A stretch of 64,000 nucleotides of DNA, taken from NCBI RefSeq assembly GCF_027579695.1, contig NC_083569.1, forward strand, positions 75,002,649-75,066,648. Reading direction: 5' to 3'. The notes beneath the pieces were generated by a model. The model searched no databases. It was not told where the DNA came from and was given only the letters and a program-made list of their open reading frames with translations. Origin of the DNA: Neoarius graeffei (lineage: Eukaryota > Chordata > Actinopteri > Siluriformes > Ariidae). Shown here in pieces: positions 43,941-57,121 of this stretch (position 1 is its first letter; each line of letters starts with the position of its first letter). The translations under genes were made by a program, and so were the position numbers.

Positions 43941-44326
43941 GCAAATTAATCCATCAACGTGTATCATTCAATTTATTCCGGACAATTAAAGACGCCGCCT
44001 TCCGCGTACGTCATCCTCGTCGCCATTTTGGAAAGGTCAAAGCGGAGAATAAAGATTAGCTGCGTTTAACTGTACCAACAGGTTTACCGTCCAAAGGAGA
44101 TCACATGGGATTACCTTTCACAGGTGAGAAACAGCAAATTAATCCATCAACGTGTAGTATTCAATTTATTCCGGACCATTAAAGACGCCGCCTTCCGCGT
44201 ACGTCATCCTCGCCGCCATATTGGAAAGGTCAAAGCGGAGAATAAAGATTAGCTGCGTTTAACTGTACCAACAGGTTTACCGTCCAAACGAGATCACATG
44301 GGATTACCTTTCACAGGTGAGACTGG
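43941..44326. repeat. 193-bp tandem duplication
   Basis: Two near-identical units starting GCAAATTAATCCATCAACGT at 43941 and 44134. A matching tandem pair of about 0.2 kb is present in copy 2 (61768-62170), so the duplication predates the split of the copies. Confidence 0.93.
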
Positions 44327-44448
44327 AAAAATACTTTTCATTGTATTTGGTCATTATAATGTAATTTTACGAACAGATTTTCCTGACTTTGTGGCTAATA
44401 TGAAGTCTCGCGCATAATAGTTTATGCGCATGCGTCCTTACTTCTATT

Positions 44449-45089
44449 CCCATACGAAAAAGAACAGTAAAGAACTTATAAGAGTTTACCACTGTCTTAG
44501 TAGTAAATCCTTATAAATATAAGGATAAATCCTTATAAGGATTTATAAATAAATATATATGCCATGTATGATTTACTCCTGAAAGTGGCCCATTTTGCAT
44601 TTTCCTCATACAAATTTTTTATGAAAATCTAGTATGTATGAAGTGAACATTGTGCATGGTTTTTACAGATAATGTGTATGATGAATTACACTGTCTTTGT
44701 ATGCTTCATGTAATGTTTGTAGTTTTAAATTATATTTTACAGTTTAAAATGTACATGCCTTTTATATGTAAATCCACATATGTTTGTGTTGGATTTACAT
44801 ATAAAAGGCATGTACATTTTAAACTGTAAAATATAATTTAAAACTACAAACATTACATGAAGCATACAAAGACAGTGTAATTCATCATACACATTATCTG
44901 TAAAAACCATGCACAATGTTCACTTCATACATACTAGATTTTCATAAAAAATTTGTATGAGGAAAATGCAAAATGGGCCACTTTCAGGAGTAAATCATAC
45001 ATGGCATATATATTTATTTATATTTATAAGGATTTACTACTAAGACAGTGGTAAACTCTTAAGTTCTTTACTGTTCTTTTTCGTATGGG
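44449..45089. mobile_element. 641-bp near-perfect palindrome inserted in copy 1
   Basis: Ends CCCATACGAAAAAGAACAG / CTGTTCTTTTTCGTATGGG. The arms are almost identical for over 300 bp around a loop of about 15 bp near 44784. A TAAGGAT-rich indel near 44520 is the main arm difference. Copy 2 of the host element has the empty site (CTATTGTTCTGG), showing a clean insertion with a TT duplication. Confidence 0.93.
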
Positions 45090-45269
45090 TTGTTCTGGTG
45101 TGTCCGAAGGGACCGTCTTACAGCGCCCCTAGAGGTGTGGCATGTGTATTGCATCGTTTTCAGCAAGCGTTGCGTTGCCATATGGACCTGATTTCTACTG
45201 ATCGTTGCCCATTTGGAGGCGATATTTTTTTTAAATAACATCACGTTGCCGTTGTCGTGTGGATGTGGC

Positions 45270-45713
45270 CTGAGTGGAATAACTGTTTTATTCCATTCAC
45301 TGGATTTTGAGAAACAGCATTTTTATTTTTTGCAAATTTGATAAATAAAAACTTTATACAAAACATCCGACAAAACCATTTCCGCTTTGAATGTAAACAA
45401 ACCGGTGAAATAACAGACACAGATTGTGAAAAATGCTGTAATAATAATTCTTATAGATAGATAGATAGATAGATAGATGGAATTATGTTCTTACCACCAA
45501 ATACTTTTATTCCATATTTTGTTGCTTTTTTTGTATTTTTTGGGGTTTTGTTTTTGAGTAGAGTTTTTATTTCATCCTCGGTTGGTTCAGCAACACACTC
45601 TGCCATTTTGTTTTTTGCTACTCACGGTATAAGAGCTGGAGCTGATATCCAAGTAGTAGAGTAGGTAATCAGAGTGCCCGATTGCTCATATCCAGTGAAT
45701 GTGGATTGAAATA
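45270..45713. other. unassigned spacer with GATA repeat
   Basis: It contains a (GATA)-type microsatellite at 45455-45478. ATTATTCCA-type motifs on both sides of copy 1 (43120 and 45285) suggest the host is another old repeat, not identified. Confidence 0.4.
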
Positions 45714-47480
45714 TTATACATGTTGTTGATCGTCCCTCGTTGTTGAGGATGACCATAGACTCCTAGATTCATTGATGGGGCTGGTGGGTCCACAGATGGC
45801 TAACAAGTCCAATGTGGGCCCAGAAAGCTCTTCCACATGTTGTACACAGGTGGGTGGCTGTGGTGCTCTGGGAAGTGTTATCTCCCATTTTCTGGGCTGT
45901 ACACTTGTTCTCTGCAGCAGTGGTCCTTTTGTTTTCAGCATTGTGGGCACCAGTGTGGATTAGGCTGTGCCACTTTGATCGACTTTGGGCAAGTAATTCC
46001 CAGGTGTTGACATCAATGTTAAGGTCCTTTAATGATTTGAGACAGTCTTTGAACCTCTTCTTTTGTCCTCCAAATGAACGCTTGCCCCTGCTGCACTCAC
46101 CATAGAGCAGTTGCTTTGGGTTGCAGTGGTCAGGCATGTGGTGGACATGCCCAGCCTATCTCACCTGTGCCTTTTTCAAGAGGGTGAAGAGGCTTGGGAT
46201 GTTGGCCCAATGGAGCACTCCAGTATCTGGGATCATTTCTTGCCATTGGATGTGCATGATGCTATGGAGGCATCTCATGTGGAAGTGATCGAGTTCTCAC
46301 GTGTCTCCAGTAGATAGTCCAGGACTCGTAGGCATAGAGTAGGGTTGTGAGAGCAACTGCTCGGCTAATACTCCTGCAATCCCATACAGTATGTTCTTCC
46401 GTAGTCTACCAAAGGCAGTGCTGGCTTTGGAGATTCTGCTGTTGACCTCTTCATCAATGTTAACTGCTCTTGAGCATGTACTGCCAAGGTAGGTGAACTT
46501 GTTGACAGTCTGCAGGATTTGTCCATTGACAGAGACTTGAGGTTGCCAGTACAGTCTTCCAGGGACAGGCTGATGCATGACCTCTGTCTTCTTTGTACTG
46601 ATCGTCAGACCAAAGTTGTTACATGCTGTTGAGAACTGGTCCATCAGCTGCTACATCTCATGCTCGTTTCCAGCATTAAGAGAGCAGACATCTGCAAAGA
46701 GGAAGTCCCTGAGAACAGTTTCCTTGACTTTAGTTACAGCTTGAACATGGCGGGGATTGAACAGCTTGCCATCAATGCAGTACTTGATGTGGATTCCCAG
46801 ACTGCCGCTGTCAAAGGCATTCATTAGCATTGCTGTAAACATCATGCTGAAAAGCAGGGGGCCAGTACGCAGCCTTGTTTGACACCAGTTGTTACTGGGA
46901 AGGCATCAGACATCTCTCTGTCATCAAGAACATGAGCCATCATGCCATTGTGAAACTGTTGCACTATGGTGATGAACTTGTCAGGGCAGCCAAATTTCTC
47001 CATGATTTGCCACAGGCCTTCCCTGCTGACTGTGTCAAAAGCCTTTGTTAGATCAACAAAAGTTGTATAAAAGGTCTCGTGCTGCTCCTGGCATTTCTCC
47101 TGTAGTTGGCAAGCAGCAAAGATCATATCCACAGTTCCTTGGCCTGCACGGAAGCTGCATTGGCTCTCTAGTAGCAAACCTTGTTCTAAGTGCCCCAGCA
47201 GATGGTTGAGCAAGACGTGGGCCAGTATCTTTCCGGCAATTAACAAGAGGGAGATTTCTCTATGGTTGTCACAAAGCCAACAGTTGCATTTCCTTTAGTG
47301 GATGTGGACAATGTTGGCATCTTTGAAGTCTTCAGGAATTTTTCCTTCATTCCACATAGTATGGAAGAGGTTGGTCAGCTGTAAGAGGGTGGTCAGCTAT
47401 AAGAGGGTGGATGGTCCAGCTGCTTTGAACACTTCAGCAGGGATTGCGTCTGAGCCTGAGGTTTTGCCACTGGACATCTA
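45714..47480 (-). mobile_element. LINE with C-terminal C2H2 zinc finger
   Basis: The - strand frames give reverse-transcriptase pieces in order: SFRAGQGTVDMIFAACQLQE (about 47150), FYTTFVDLTKAFDTVSREGL (about 47060), TTGVKQGCVLAP (about 46870), a degraded FADD box (LFADVCSL, about 46690), KKTEVMHQPVPG and NKFTYLGSTCSR (46590-46480). C-terminal KRSFGGQKKRFKDCLK follows, then a finger-like CTTCGRAFWAHIGLVSHLWTH (45840-45780). At least three frame changes. Dead. The clade is not assigned. Confidence 0.85.
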
Positions 47481-47487
47481 AAGGTTC

Positions 47488-47490
<3 letters not shown>

Positions 47491-47520
<30 letters not shown>
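47491..47520. repeat. (CA)n microsatellite
   Basis: About 15 CA units directly at the left end of the next element. Confidence 0.95.
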
Positions 47521-47523
<3 letters not shown>

Positions 47524-48124
47524 CAGTCGTCGACTTACGACTGCATTTGGTTACGACTGACCGGTCGTAAACAGATCTGGTCATAAGTCGGCCTATGTTA
47601 AATGAACGTAAGTATATTGTGATGTGTAATGATATTGTAATCATCTTAAAGTCTTATTTTATCAACATTTTCTTATTTCATTACCTTGGCTCATTATTTG
47701 GTTTAAGTCAAACACTGCATACTACACTGCGTACAATACAATTCGTTTAATATGTGCAAAACAAAAAATACAAAATACAGGTGTGAAAAATAGAAAAACA
47801 TTTTAGTTTGAAACATACCAAAATACAAATGTAAAACATAGCAAAATACAAAACTTAGTGACCGCTGGCATCACTGGTGCTTGGCTGTGGGCTGTCTCCA
47901 TCATCATCAGCTCTTGCAGCGCTTGGGCTGGCAGGAGGATTTGCTCGTTTCATAAACCAGGAGCTGGGGCGGAAACTGTTGTACGCGGCGAGAGGCTGGA
48001 TGCTGGGCGCTGCCAGGAGCTGGGGCGGAAACTGTCGTATGCTCAGCTAGCTCAGCTGGGAAACACTTGCCAGTCATAACCAGACGGTCATAAAGTCGAT
48101 CGGTCGTAAGTTGCCGACTACCTG
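47520..48124. mobile_element. TIR element in a microsatellite context
   Basis: About 605 bp with inverted ends CAGGCAGTCGTCGACTTACG / CGTAAGTTGCCGACTACCTG. It has no transposase. (CA)n lies on its left and (TG)n(TA)n on its right, so the dinucleotide runs appear to have grown from the element's own ends. It contains a direct repeat, GGAGCTGGGGCGGAAACTGT, at about 47960 and 48015. Confidence 0.8.
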
Positions 48125-48128
48125 TGTG

Positions 48129-48160
<32 letters not shown>

Positions 48161-48192
48161 TACATACATATATACACACACACACACACACT
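48125..48192. repeat. compound (TG)(TA)(CA) microsatellite
   Basis: Alternating purine-pyrimidine run of about 65 bp, including a perfect (TA) core. It could extrude or form Z-DNA. Confidence 0.9.
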
Positions 48193-48193
48193 A

Positions 48194-49799
<1,606 letters not shown>

Positions 49800-49911
49800 A
49801 ACCACACACAGACACATGCTACCTGAAACACGAGATACCAACTGTAAATCAATCTGCACTGTGTAATTTTGTTTTTGAGAACAAAAATACATTGAGTATT
49901 GAGTGTTTGTG

Positions 49912-50146
49912 AACTGCAAAAAATATCTTAGCAAGTGAAAATATCTTGAAAATAGTTGAAACGATCTACCATTTCCTATTAGAAGAATACAAGACACCAA
50001 TTCTGAGATTATTAAACCTAGTTCTAGATTGCAACCAACTTATTCTAAGATGTCTTATCAAGTAAAAATATCTGTCCATGCAGCAAGATAATTTCACTAG
50101 TATTAAGTAATTTTCTCCTCAAATTCAGTTTTCAATCTTTTGCAGT
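49912..50146. mobile_element. short MITE
   Basis: Ends AACTGCAAAAAATATCTTA and ATCTTTTGCAGTG are imperfect inverted repeats, with TA at 50147-50148 on the right. Interior ATCTTGAAAA / AAGTAAAAATATCT motifs. A common fish MITE type. Confidence 0.6.
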
Positions 50147-51670
50147 GTACAACAAGATCTGTAAAAACAAGAGATGCCTGAAGATCCATCAGTCTAGGAT
50201 GAAATGCAAGGAGAAGTTGCAGGCATCACAATGCACAGGTGATTGTGTCTCACTTGGTGGGACAGAGGAGGAGCCGGGCCCAGAAGCACATCAGAGCCCA
50301 GAGCCTCCAAGTGGTGCAACCGGTTTCTTTAGTCAGGCAATCCAAAAAGAGAAGGATCAGGTGGCCTCAAGCTGGCAAAACAGAGTGACAAAATTTTGAC
50401 AAGGATGTAGATAAGGTGCTGCAAGTAACCTCCAAAGGTGATGCGGAGAGGAGGTTACAAACTATGACAACTATCATAGTGAGCATGGCTGCTGAGAGGT
50501 TTGGCATTGAAGAGGCAAGGAGAGGTGAGAAACCATACACCAAACAACCAGAGAGCAGTAAAAATTCACAATTTCAGGAAAGAACCGAAATCCCTCAAGA
50601 AGCAGCACAAGGAAGCTAGCGAAGCGGAGCATGCACCACTGGAGGAACTTTGCCGCATGCTGAGAAAGAGGCGCCCTATTTTATGCAGAGTTGAACATCA
50701 TAAGCAGTGGCAGAGAGAGAGGGCTAGAAAGCAGACTGCCTTCATTAACAACCCATTTGGGTTCACTAGGCAGTTCCTAGGACAGAAATGTAGTGGACTT
50801 GTTTGAAGGAGGAAGTCAACCAGCACCTCCATGACACTTTCAGCAATCCCATCGGAGACCAAGCTCTAGGGCAATAAAATGCAGTGATAAGAGTATCAGG
50901 GCCGGCAGAAGATTTTGACCTGAAGCAGCCACTACTATCCTATACTACTATACTGGCTCTGGAGAACCTGAAGGTCATCTGGAGTAGAAGAAAAACCAGT
51001 ACAGCAGTGGCGGTTTGAAGAGGGAGTGTGGATTCTGAAAGAGGAGGACTCCAAGAACATCAACTGGTTCAGGATCATCTCATTGCTCAGTGCTGAAGGA
51101 AAGATCTTCTTCAGCATTTTAGTGAAGAAACTGGCTGATTTCTTCCTCAAAATTGGATACATCAACACCTCAGTGCAGAAGGGTGGCATCCCAGGGTTTG
51201 TTACAGGCATGGTCACACAGCTTCTCAGAGAAGCAAAGGAGAACAAGAGTGATCTGGTGGTGCTGTTGTTAGATCTGGACAATGCCTATGGCTGGATGCC
51301 TCATAAGCTATTGCAGGAGACACTGGAGAGGCACCTTGTTCCAGCCTAAGTAAAAGACCACATCATGGACTATTATGGTGGGTTCAGCTTGAGAGTAATC
51401 AGTAGGGCCAACTACATCAGAGTGGCACAAACTGGAGGTGAGACTCATCACAGGCTGCACCATTTTGGTGATCCTGTTCACTCTGGTGATGAACATGCTG
51501 GTGTAATCCACTGAACCAGAGTGTAGAGGCCCCAAATCCAAGACCAGGATACGCCAACCACTGATTCATGCTTTTATGGATGACTTGACGAGTGACCACT
51601 GAGTCAGTGCCTGGAGGCAGATGGATCTTAAAGGGGCTGGAGAGACTGATGGGATGGGACAAAATTTCAT

Positions 51671-52046
51671 CTCATCTCATTATCTCCAGCCGCTTTATCC
51701 TGTTCTACAGGGTCGCAGGCAAGCTGGAGCCTATCCCAGCTGACTACGGGCAAAAGGTGGGGTACACCCTGGACAAGTCGCCAGGTCATCACAGGGCTGA
51801 CACATAGACACAGACAACCATTCACACTCACATTCACACCTACGGTCAATTTAGAGTCACCAGTTAACCTAACCTGCATGTCTTTGGACTGTGGGGGAAA
51901 CCGGAGCACCCGGAGGAAACCCACACGGACACGGGGAGAACATGCAAACTCCACACAGAAAGGCCCTCGCTGGCTGCTGGGCTTGAACCCGGACCTTCTT
52001 GCTGTGAGGTGACAGCGCTAACCACTACACCACCGTGCTGCCCCGG
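51671..52046 (-). mobile_element. tRNA-headed SINE inside the old LINE
   Basis: Full length on the - strand, flanked by AATTTCAT (51663-51670 and 52047-52054). ATGAG-type tail, near consensus. Confidence 0.94.
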
Positions 52047-53070
52047 AATTTCATTATGCCAACAAAATCAAGATCCTTGGTTTTCAAGAAAGGCAAAGTA
52101 GTGGACAGATTTCATTTTTCTGTCTCAAACACCCATCCCTACCCTCTCTGAGAAACCTGTCAAAAGTCTTGGGAAGATCTTTGACAGCAGCCTCAGGGAT
52201 TCAATAACCATAAAGAGCACATGTGAGGAGCTGGAGAGATGGCTGAGAGATGTTAACAAGACTGGCCTTCCAGGAAAATTCAAGGCATGTATCCATCAGC
52301 ATAGGATTTTGCCAAGGATCCTGTGGCCCTTGCTTCTCTACGAGTTCCCGATCTCCACCAATTCAGATCTTGAAAGGAGAATCGGTCACAACCTGAGGTC
52401 ATAGCTAGGGCTACCAAGGAGCTTGAGCAGCATCGCCCTCTATGGAAAGACCTGCAAACTGAAGCTCCTCCTGAAATTCATTGAGGAGGAGTTCAAGGTC
52501 TTGTGTACAAGGGAGGTGCTGCAGTTCTGAGAGTCAAGTGACCCTAAAGTCTCTGGGACAAGGGTAACAGTCAAGACTGGCAGGAAGCAGCTATGCCATG
52601 GAGCCCTGGTAGGAGTGGTGGCCAGAAGAAGAGCTGGGCTAGGAACCTTTGCACCCTCTTCCCCGTATGACAAAACTTTGGGAAGGGAGCAGAGGCAACT
52701 AGTACAGAATGAGGTGAGGGCAGCTACTGAGGAGGAGAGGTCCAGCAGAGCAGTGGGAATGGCATGGCGGGGGGCCTGGACTTGATGGGAGCAGACTGTG
52801 AAGAGAAAGATCATGTAGGCAGACCTGTGGCAAGCAGAGCCACACTGTATCAAGTCCAGGCAATCTACAATGTCCTTCTCAGCCTGTGCAACCTGCACTG
52901 CTGAGGCCTAGCTGACACACTAGCATGCTCCCTTTCCCAGAGAAAGGGGACTCTCAAGCACATTCTAAGCTGCTGTCTGAAGGCTCTGGGGGAAGGCCAA
53001 TATCGGTGGCGGCATGGCCAGGTGGCTCAAGGCCATCACGGAGAACATCAGTAGTAACAACAACAAAAAA

Positions 53071-56000
53071 AATTAGCACCCTGGTATAATGATGACACTT
53101 GCACTTTAAAACAGACCACTCGAAAGTTGGAATGTAAATGGTGTCAAACAAATTTGGTAGTGTTCAAATTAGCATGGAAGGAGAGCTTCCTGAAGTATAG
53201 AAAAGCTCTTAGTGCTGCTAGATCAACATATCTCCTCCTGAATAGAAGATAACAAAAATAATCCTAGATTCCTATTTAATACTGTAGCAAAATTAACCAT
53301 GAATAAGTTCACGATAGACACATGCACACCTGCAGTATGTAGTAGCAACGACTTCATGAATTTTTTTAATGACAAAATTGAGAATATCCAACAAAAAAAT
53401 TCAAACTACTAATTTAAGGTCAGACAACGTAAGTGACCCTGTAGTTAACAATATAACTGTATCAGATCAGCAATTAGAATGTTTTACTCCCCTTAGAGAA
53501 ACTGAATTACTTTCATTAATCTTGGCATCAAAAGCCTCAACTTGTGTACTAGATCCCTTACCTACATGTCTATTCAAACAGATAATACCTGAAGTAACTG
53601 AACCGCTTCTAAAAATAATAAATTCTTCTCTTACAATTGGCTATGTACCCAAATCCTTTAAACTAGCAGTTATCAAACCCCTGATTAAAAAACCTGACCT
53701 TGATCCCTGTCAGCTGTCCAATTATCGGCCAATATCAAACCTCCCCTTTATCTCCAAGATCCTTGAAAAAGCTGCGGCACAGCAGTTATGCTTATATTTA
53801 CATAGGAATAACATCCATGAAATGTATCAGTCAGGGTTTAGACCTAATCATAGCACAGAGACAGCTCTGGTTAAAGTAGTAAACGACCTACTGTTGGCGT
53901 CTGATCAGGGCTGTGTCTCGTTGCTTGTGTTGCTTGACCTTAGTGCAGCATTTGATACCATTGATCATTCCATTCTTCTGGATAGACTAGAAAATGTTGT
54001 GGGAGTTAAAGGGATAGTTTGGGATTTTTGACATGAATCTATATGGTATCCCCGTCAGCAGTGTCGTGCATCCACACTGACTTACCCCTGACAGTGTTCT
54101 GTGAGCCTAGATATTGTACAGTGTTGGTCAGTGCACAAGTAGTTCCGGCAGGTTTCCTGGGGTCTGCAAAGTAACACGTTTTTCTTCTCAAAACAGCTCG
54201 TGTTCGAATGAGTGATTTATTAGCATAACAAAACCCTTGTAGTCCAAAAAGTCACACCTTGTAATTGCTTGGGGCTACTTTCTCTCAATAACGATCAGTG
54301 CGCGCTGTCACTGTTAACAGTTGTGTGCGAGCTAGCCAACAACTTTCATTAGTTGTTCGACAGTGTTTAGCAGCAGCAAATTGCTTTCCTCCTCAGTATA
54401 CAAGTGCGCTTCCATGGCAGGGAAAAAGAAACTAACACTGCTGCCTATGTAGTGCCCTATTTATACAAATAGGAGTCATTCAGGATTCAGCCATGACACG
54501 GAGCAAAAACATGGCTGAATCCTGAATGACTCCTATTTGTATAAATAGGGCACTACATAGGCAGCAGTGGTAGTTTCTTTTTCCCTGCCATGGAAGCGCA
54601 CTTGTATACTGAGGAGGAAAGCAATTTGCTGCTGCTAAACACTGTCGAACAACTAATGAAAGTTGTTGGCTAGCTCGCACACAACTGTTAACAGTGACAG
54701 CGCGCACTGATGGCTATTGAGAGAAAGTAGCTCCAAGCAATTACAAGGTGTGACTTTTTGGACTACAAGGGTTTTGTTATGCTAATAAATCACTCATTCG
54801 AACACGAGCTGTTTTGAGAAGAAAAACGTGTTACTTTGCAGACCCCAGGAAACCTGCCGGAACTACTTGTGCACTGACCAACACTGTACAATATCTAGGC
54901 TCACAGAACACTGTCGGGGGTAAGTCAGTGTGGATGCACGACACTGCTGACGGGGATACCATATAGATTCATGTCAAAAATCCCGAACTATCCCTTTAAA
55001 GCAACAGCCCTCTCCTGGCTCAGGTCTTATTTAACTGATCACTATCAGTATGTTGATGTAAATGGTGATTTTTCTAGACATACTGAGGTAAAGTTTGGTG
55101 TTCCACAAGGTTCTGTCTTGGGTCCACTGCTTTTTTCTTTATATATGTTACCTCTGGGTGATATTATTCATAAACATTGCATTAGTTTCCACTGTTATGC
55201 TGATGACACACAGTTGTATGTTTCTGCAAAACCTGATGAGAGACACCAACTTAATAGAATTGAGGAATGTGTAAAGGACAGTAGACATTGGATGCTTATT
55301 AACTTCCTTCTGCTTAACTCTGACAAGACTGAACTACTTGTACTAGGACCACATGCAGCTAGAAGTAAGTTTTCTGATTACACAGTAACTCTGGATGGCC
55401 TTTCTGTTTCTTCACGTGCAGCAGTAAAAGACCTCGGAGTGATTATTGACCCCAGTCTTTCATTCAAAACTCACATTGATAACATCACCCGGATAGCTTT
55501 CTTTCATCTCAGAAATATTGCTAAGATAAGAAATTTAATGTCACTACATGACACAGAAAAACTAGTTCATGCTTTCATTATCTCCAGGTTGGATTATTCT
55601 AACCTGGAGATAATGAAAGCCTTACTGTCTGGATGTTCCAATAAGTGCATAAACAAGCTCCAGTTAGTTCAAAATGCAGCAGCAAGAGTCCTTACTAGAA
55701 TTAGAAAATATGACCACATCTCCCCTGTTTTATCCACACTGCACTGGCTCCCAATCAAATTTCATATTGATTATAAAATACTACTATTGACCTTTAAAGC
55801 ACTGAATGGTCTCGCACCACAGTACCTGAGTGAATTCTGGTCCTCTATGACCCGCCATGCCTACTTAGATCAAAAGGTGCAGGCTATCTGCTGGTACCTC
55901 GTATAGTGAAGGCTACATCAGGGGGCAGAGCCTTTTCTTACAAAGCCCCACAGTTATGGAACAGCCTTCCAAGTAATGTTCGGGAATCAGACACAGTCTC

Positions 56001-56848
56001 AGCGTTTAAGTCTAGGCTGAAAACATCTGTTTAGTCAAGCCTTTTGTTAATGGTGTTTATGAGGTAAAGGAGTAGATCTGGAGGGTCCTCAGACATAGAG
56101 TGTTTTGGTAAATCGGGATGTATAGATGCTGTCAGTCCCTCACTCGCTTCCTCACTTGAGTTTGTTGATGGTGTAGTGGCTGGCTGCTTTATGTCCCAGG
56201 GCTCCCTCATGCCTGTGTTACCTTCTGGCTCTCCCCTTTTAGTTATGCTGTCATAGTTAGTTTTGCCGGAATCCCTACTTGTACTCAGTGCAATATGTAT
56301 ACTGTTCCTACTTATTCAGGTGACATTGGGCATACCTAACAACCTGCATTTTCTCTCTCCCCCCCCTCCTCCCCCAATCTGTCCTTCTGAGTTACATGTC
56401 AGTCCTGGGATCGAGATGCTGACCTCTTCTGCTCCTCGGACCTGCCTGATCCATCCTGGTGCCCTGTGTCTGGTTGGAGTCTCATCGCATCACTCCTGTG
56501 GAGGATGGCCCCATGTGGACAGTTGAAAGTCACACCTGGAGGACGCGCTGGACTCTTACAGTAATGCTTTTATGGCTGAGGACTACAGTAGACTTGCTAA
56601 CTATAGGACTGCAGTTGTCATGAACAGTTTTGCACTCAAGTTTCCATCAATGAAGAGTTTATAACATCAACGAAACTGACCATGTTAAAACTGTTAATGT
56701 TATAGTCATGTTGTCTGTTGTTGCCCAAATGAGGATGGGTTCCCCTCGAGGTTTCTTCCTCATGTCATCTGAGGGAGTTTTTCCTTGCCACCGTTGCCAC
56801 AGGCTTGCTCATTGGGGATAGCTATACAAATAAACTTGTCTCGACTTG
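53071..56848 (+). mobile_element. L2-like LINE inserted in the old LINE
   Basis: 5'-truncated. The reverse transcriptase is largely open in two frames: 53369-54009 ([37 protein letters not shown]) and 55000-55906 ([27 protein letters not shown]; the catalytic CYADDTQLY at about 55196; [34 protein letters not shown]). The 3' UTR ends in AAATAAACTTGTCTCGACTT at about 56848. The 986-bp TTAA palindrome at 54010-54995 splits the gene. A 20-bp perfect hairpin at 55571-55620 adds five codons. Confidence 0.92.
54010..54995. mobile_element. 986-bp TTAA palindromic element, copy 1
   Basis: Ends AGGGATAGTTTGGGATTTT / AAAATCCCGAACTATCCCT, with TTAA at 54006-54009 and 54996-54999. The two halves are near-perfect reverse complements meeting near 54500 (loop GACACGGAGCAAAAAC). 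The TTAA target points to the piggyBac/Kolobok group. It is inserted in the reverse-transcriptase frame of the L2-like LINE, and removing it with one TTAA restores the flanking codons. Confidence 0.95.
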
Positions 56849-57121
56849 ACAGTAGTGCCATCACCAGCTGCTGGAGGACACAACCCACCAAGCAAACCAT
56901 CACCTTCATTAAAGCTGGACAGAAGCTGAGGAAAACACCCAAGACAACATCAGAGATCAGTGGCGGCTGCTGGTTTTTAAAACAGGGGAAGCCCATTTTA
57001 TGCATTCATCGTAAAACCTGTAGGCCGGATATCAAAGCATAGAAAGGTGTGCCCCATTAGCATAGTGAACTAGACAACCCTACCTAGTGGCAGAAAGTAT
57101 TTTTGCTTGTACATTTCATAT

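Larger units (their letters stand above)
43218..45269. mobile_element. DNA transposon with 5-bp TSD, copy 1
   Basis: 2052 bp with ends GCCCTGTCCACACGGCAACG / CAACGGCAAC-type inverted repeat (right end CGTGTGGATGTGGC). The duplication is CTGAG at 43213-43217 and 45270-45274. It contains a tandem duplication (43941-44326) and a nested palindrome (44449-45089). No transposase. Copy 2 lies in opposite orientation at 61460-62654. Confidence 0.92.
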
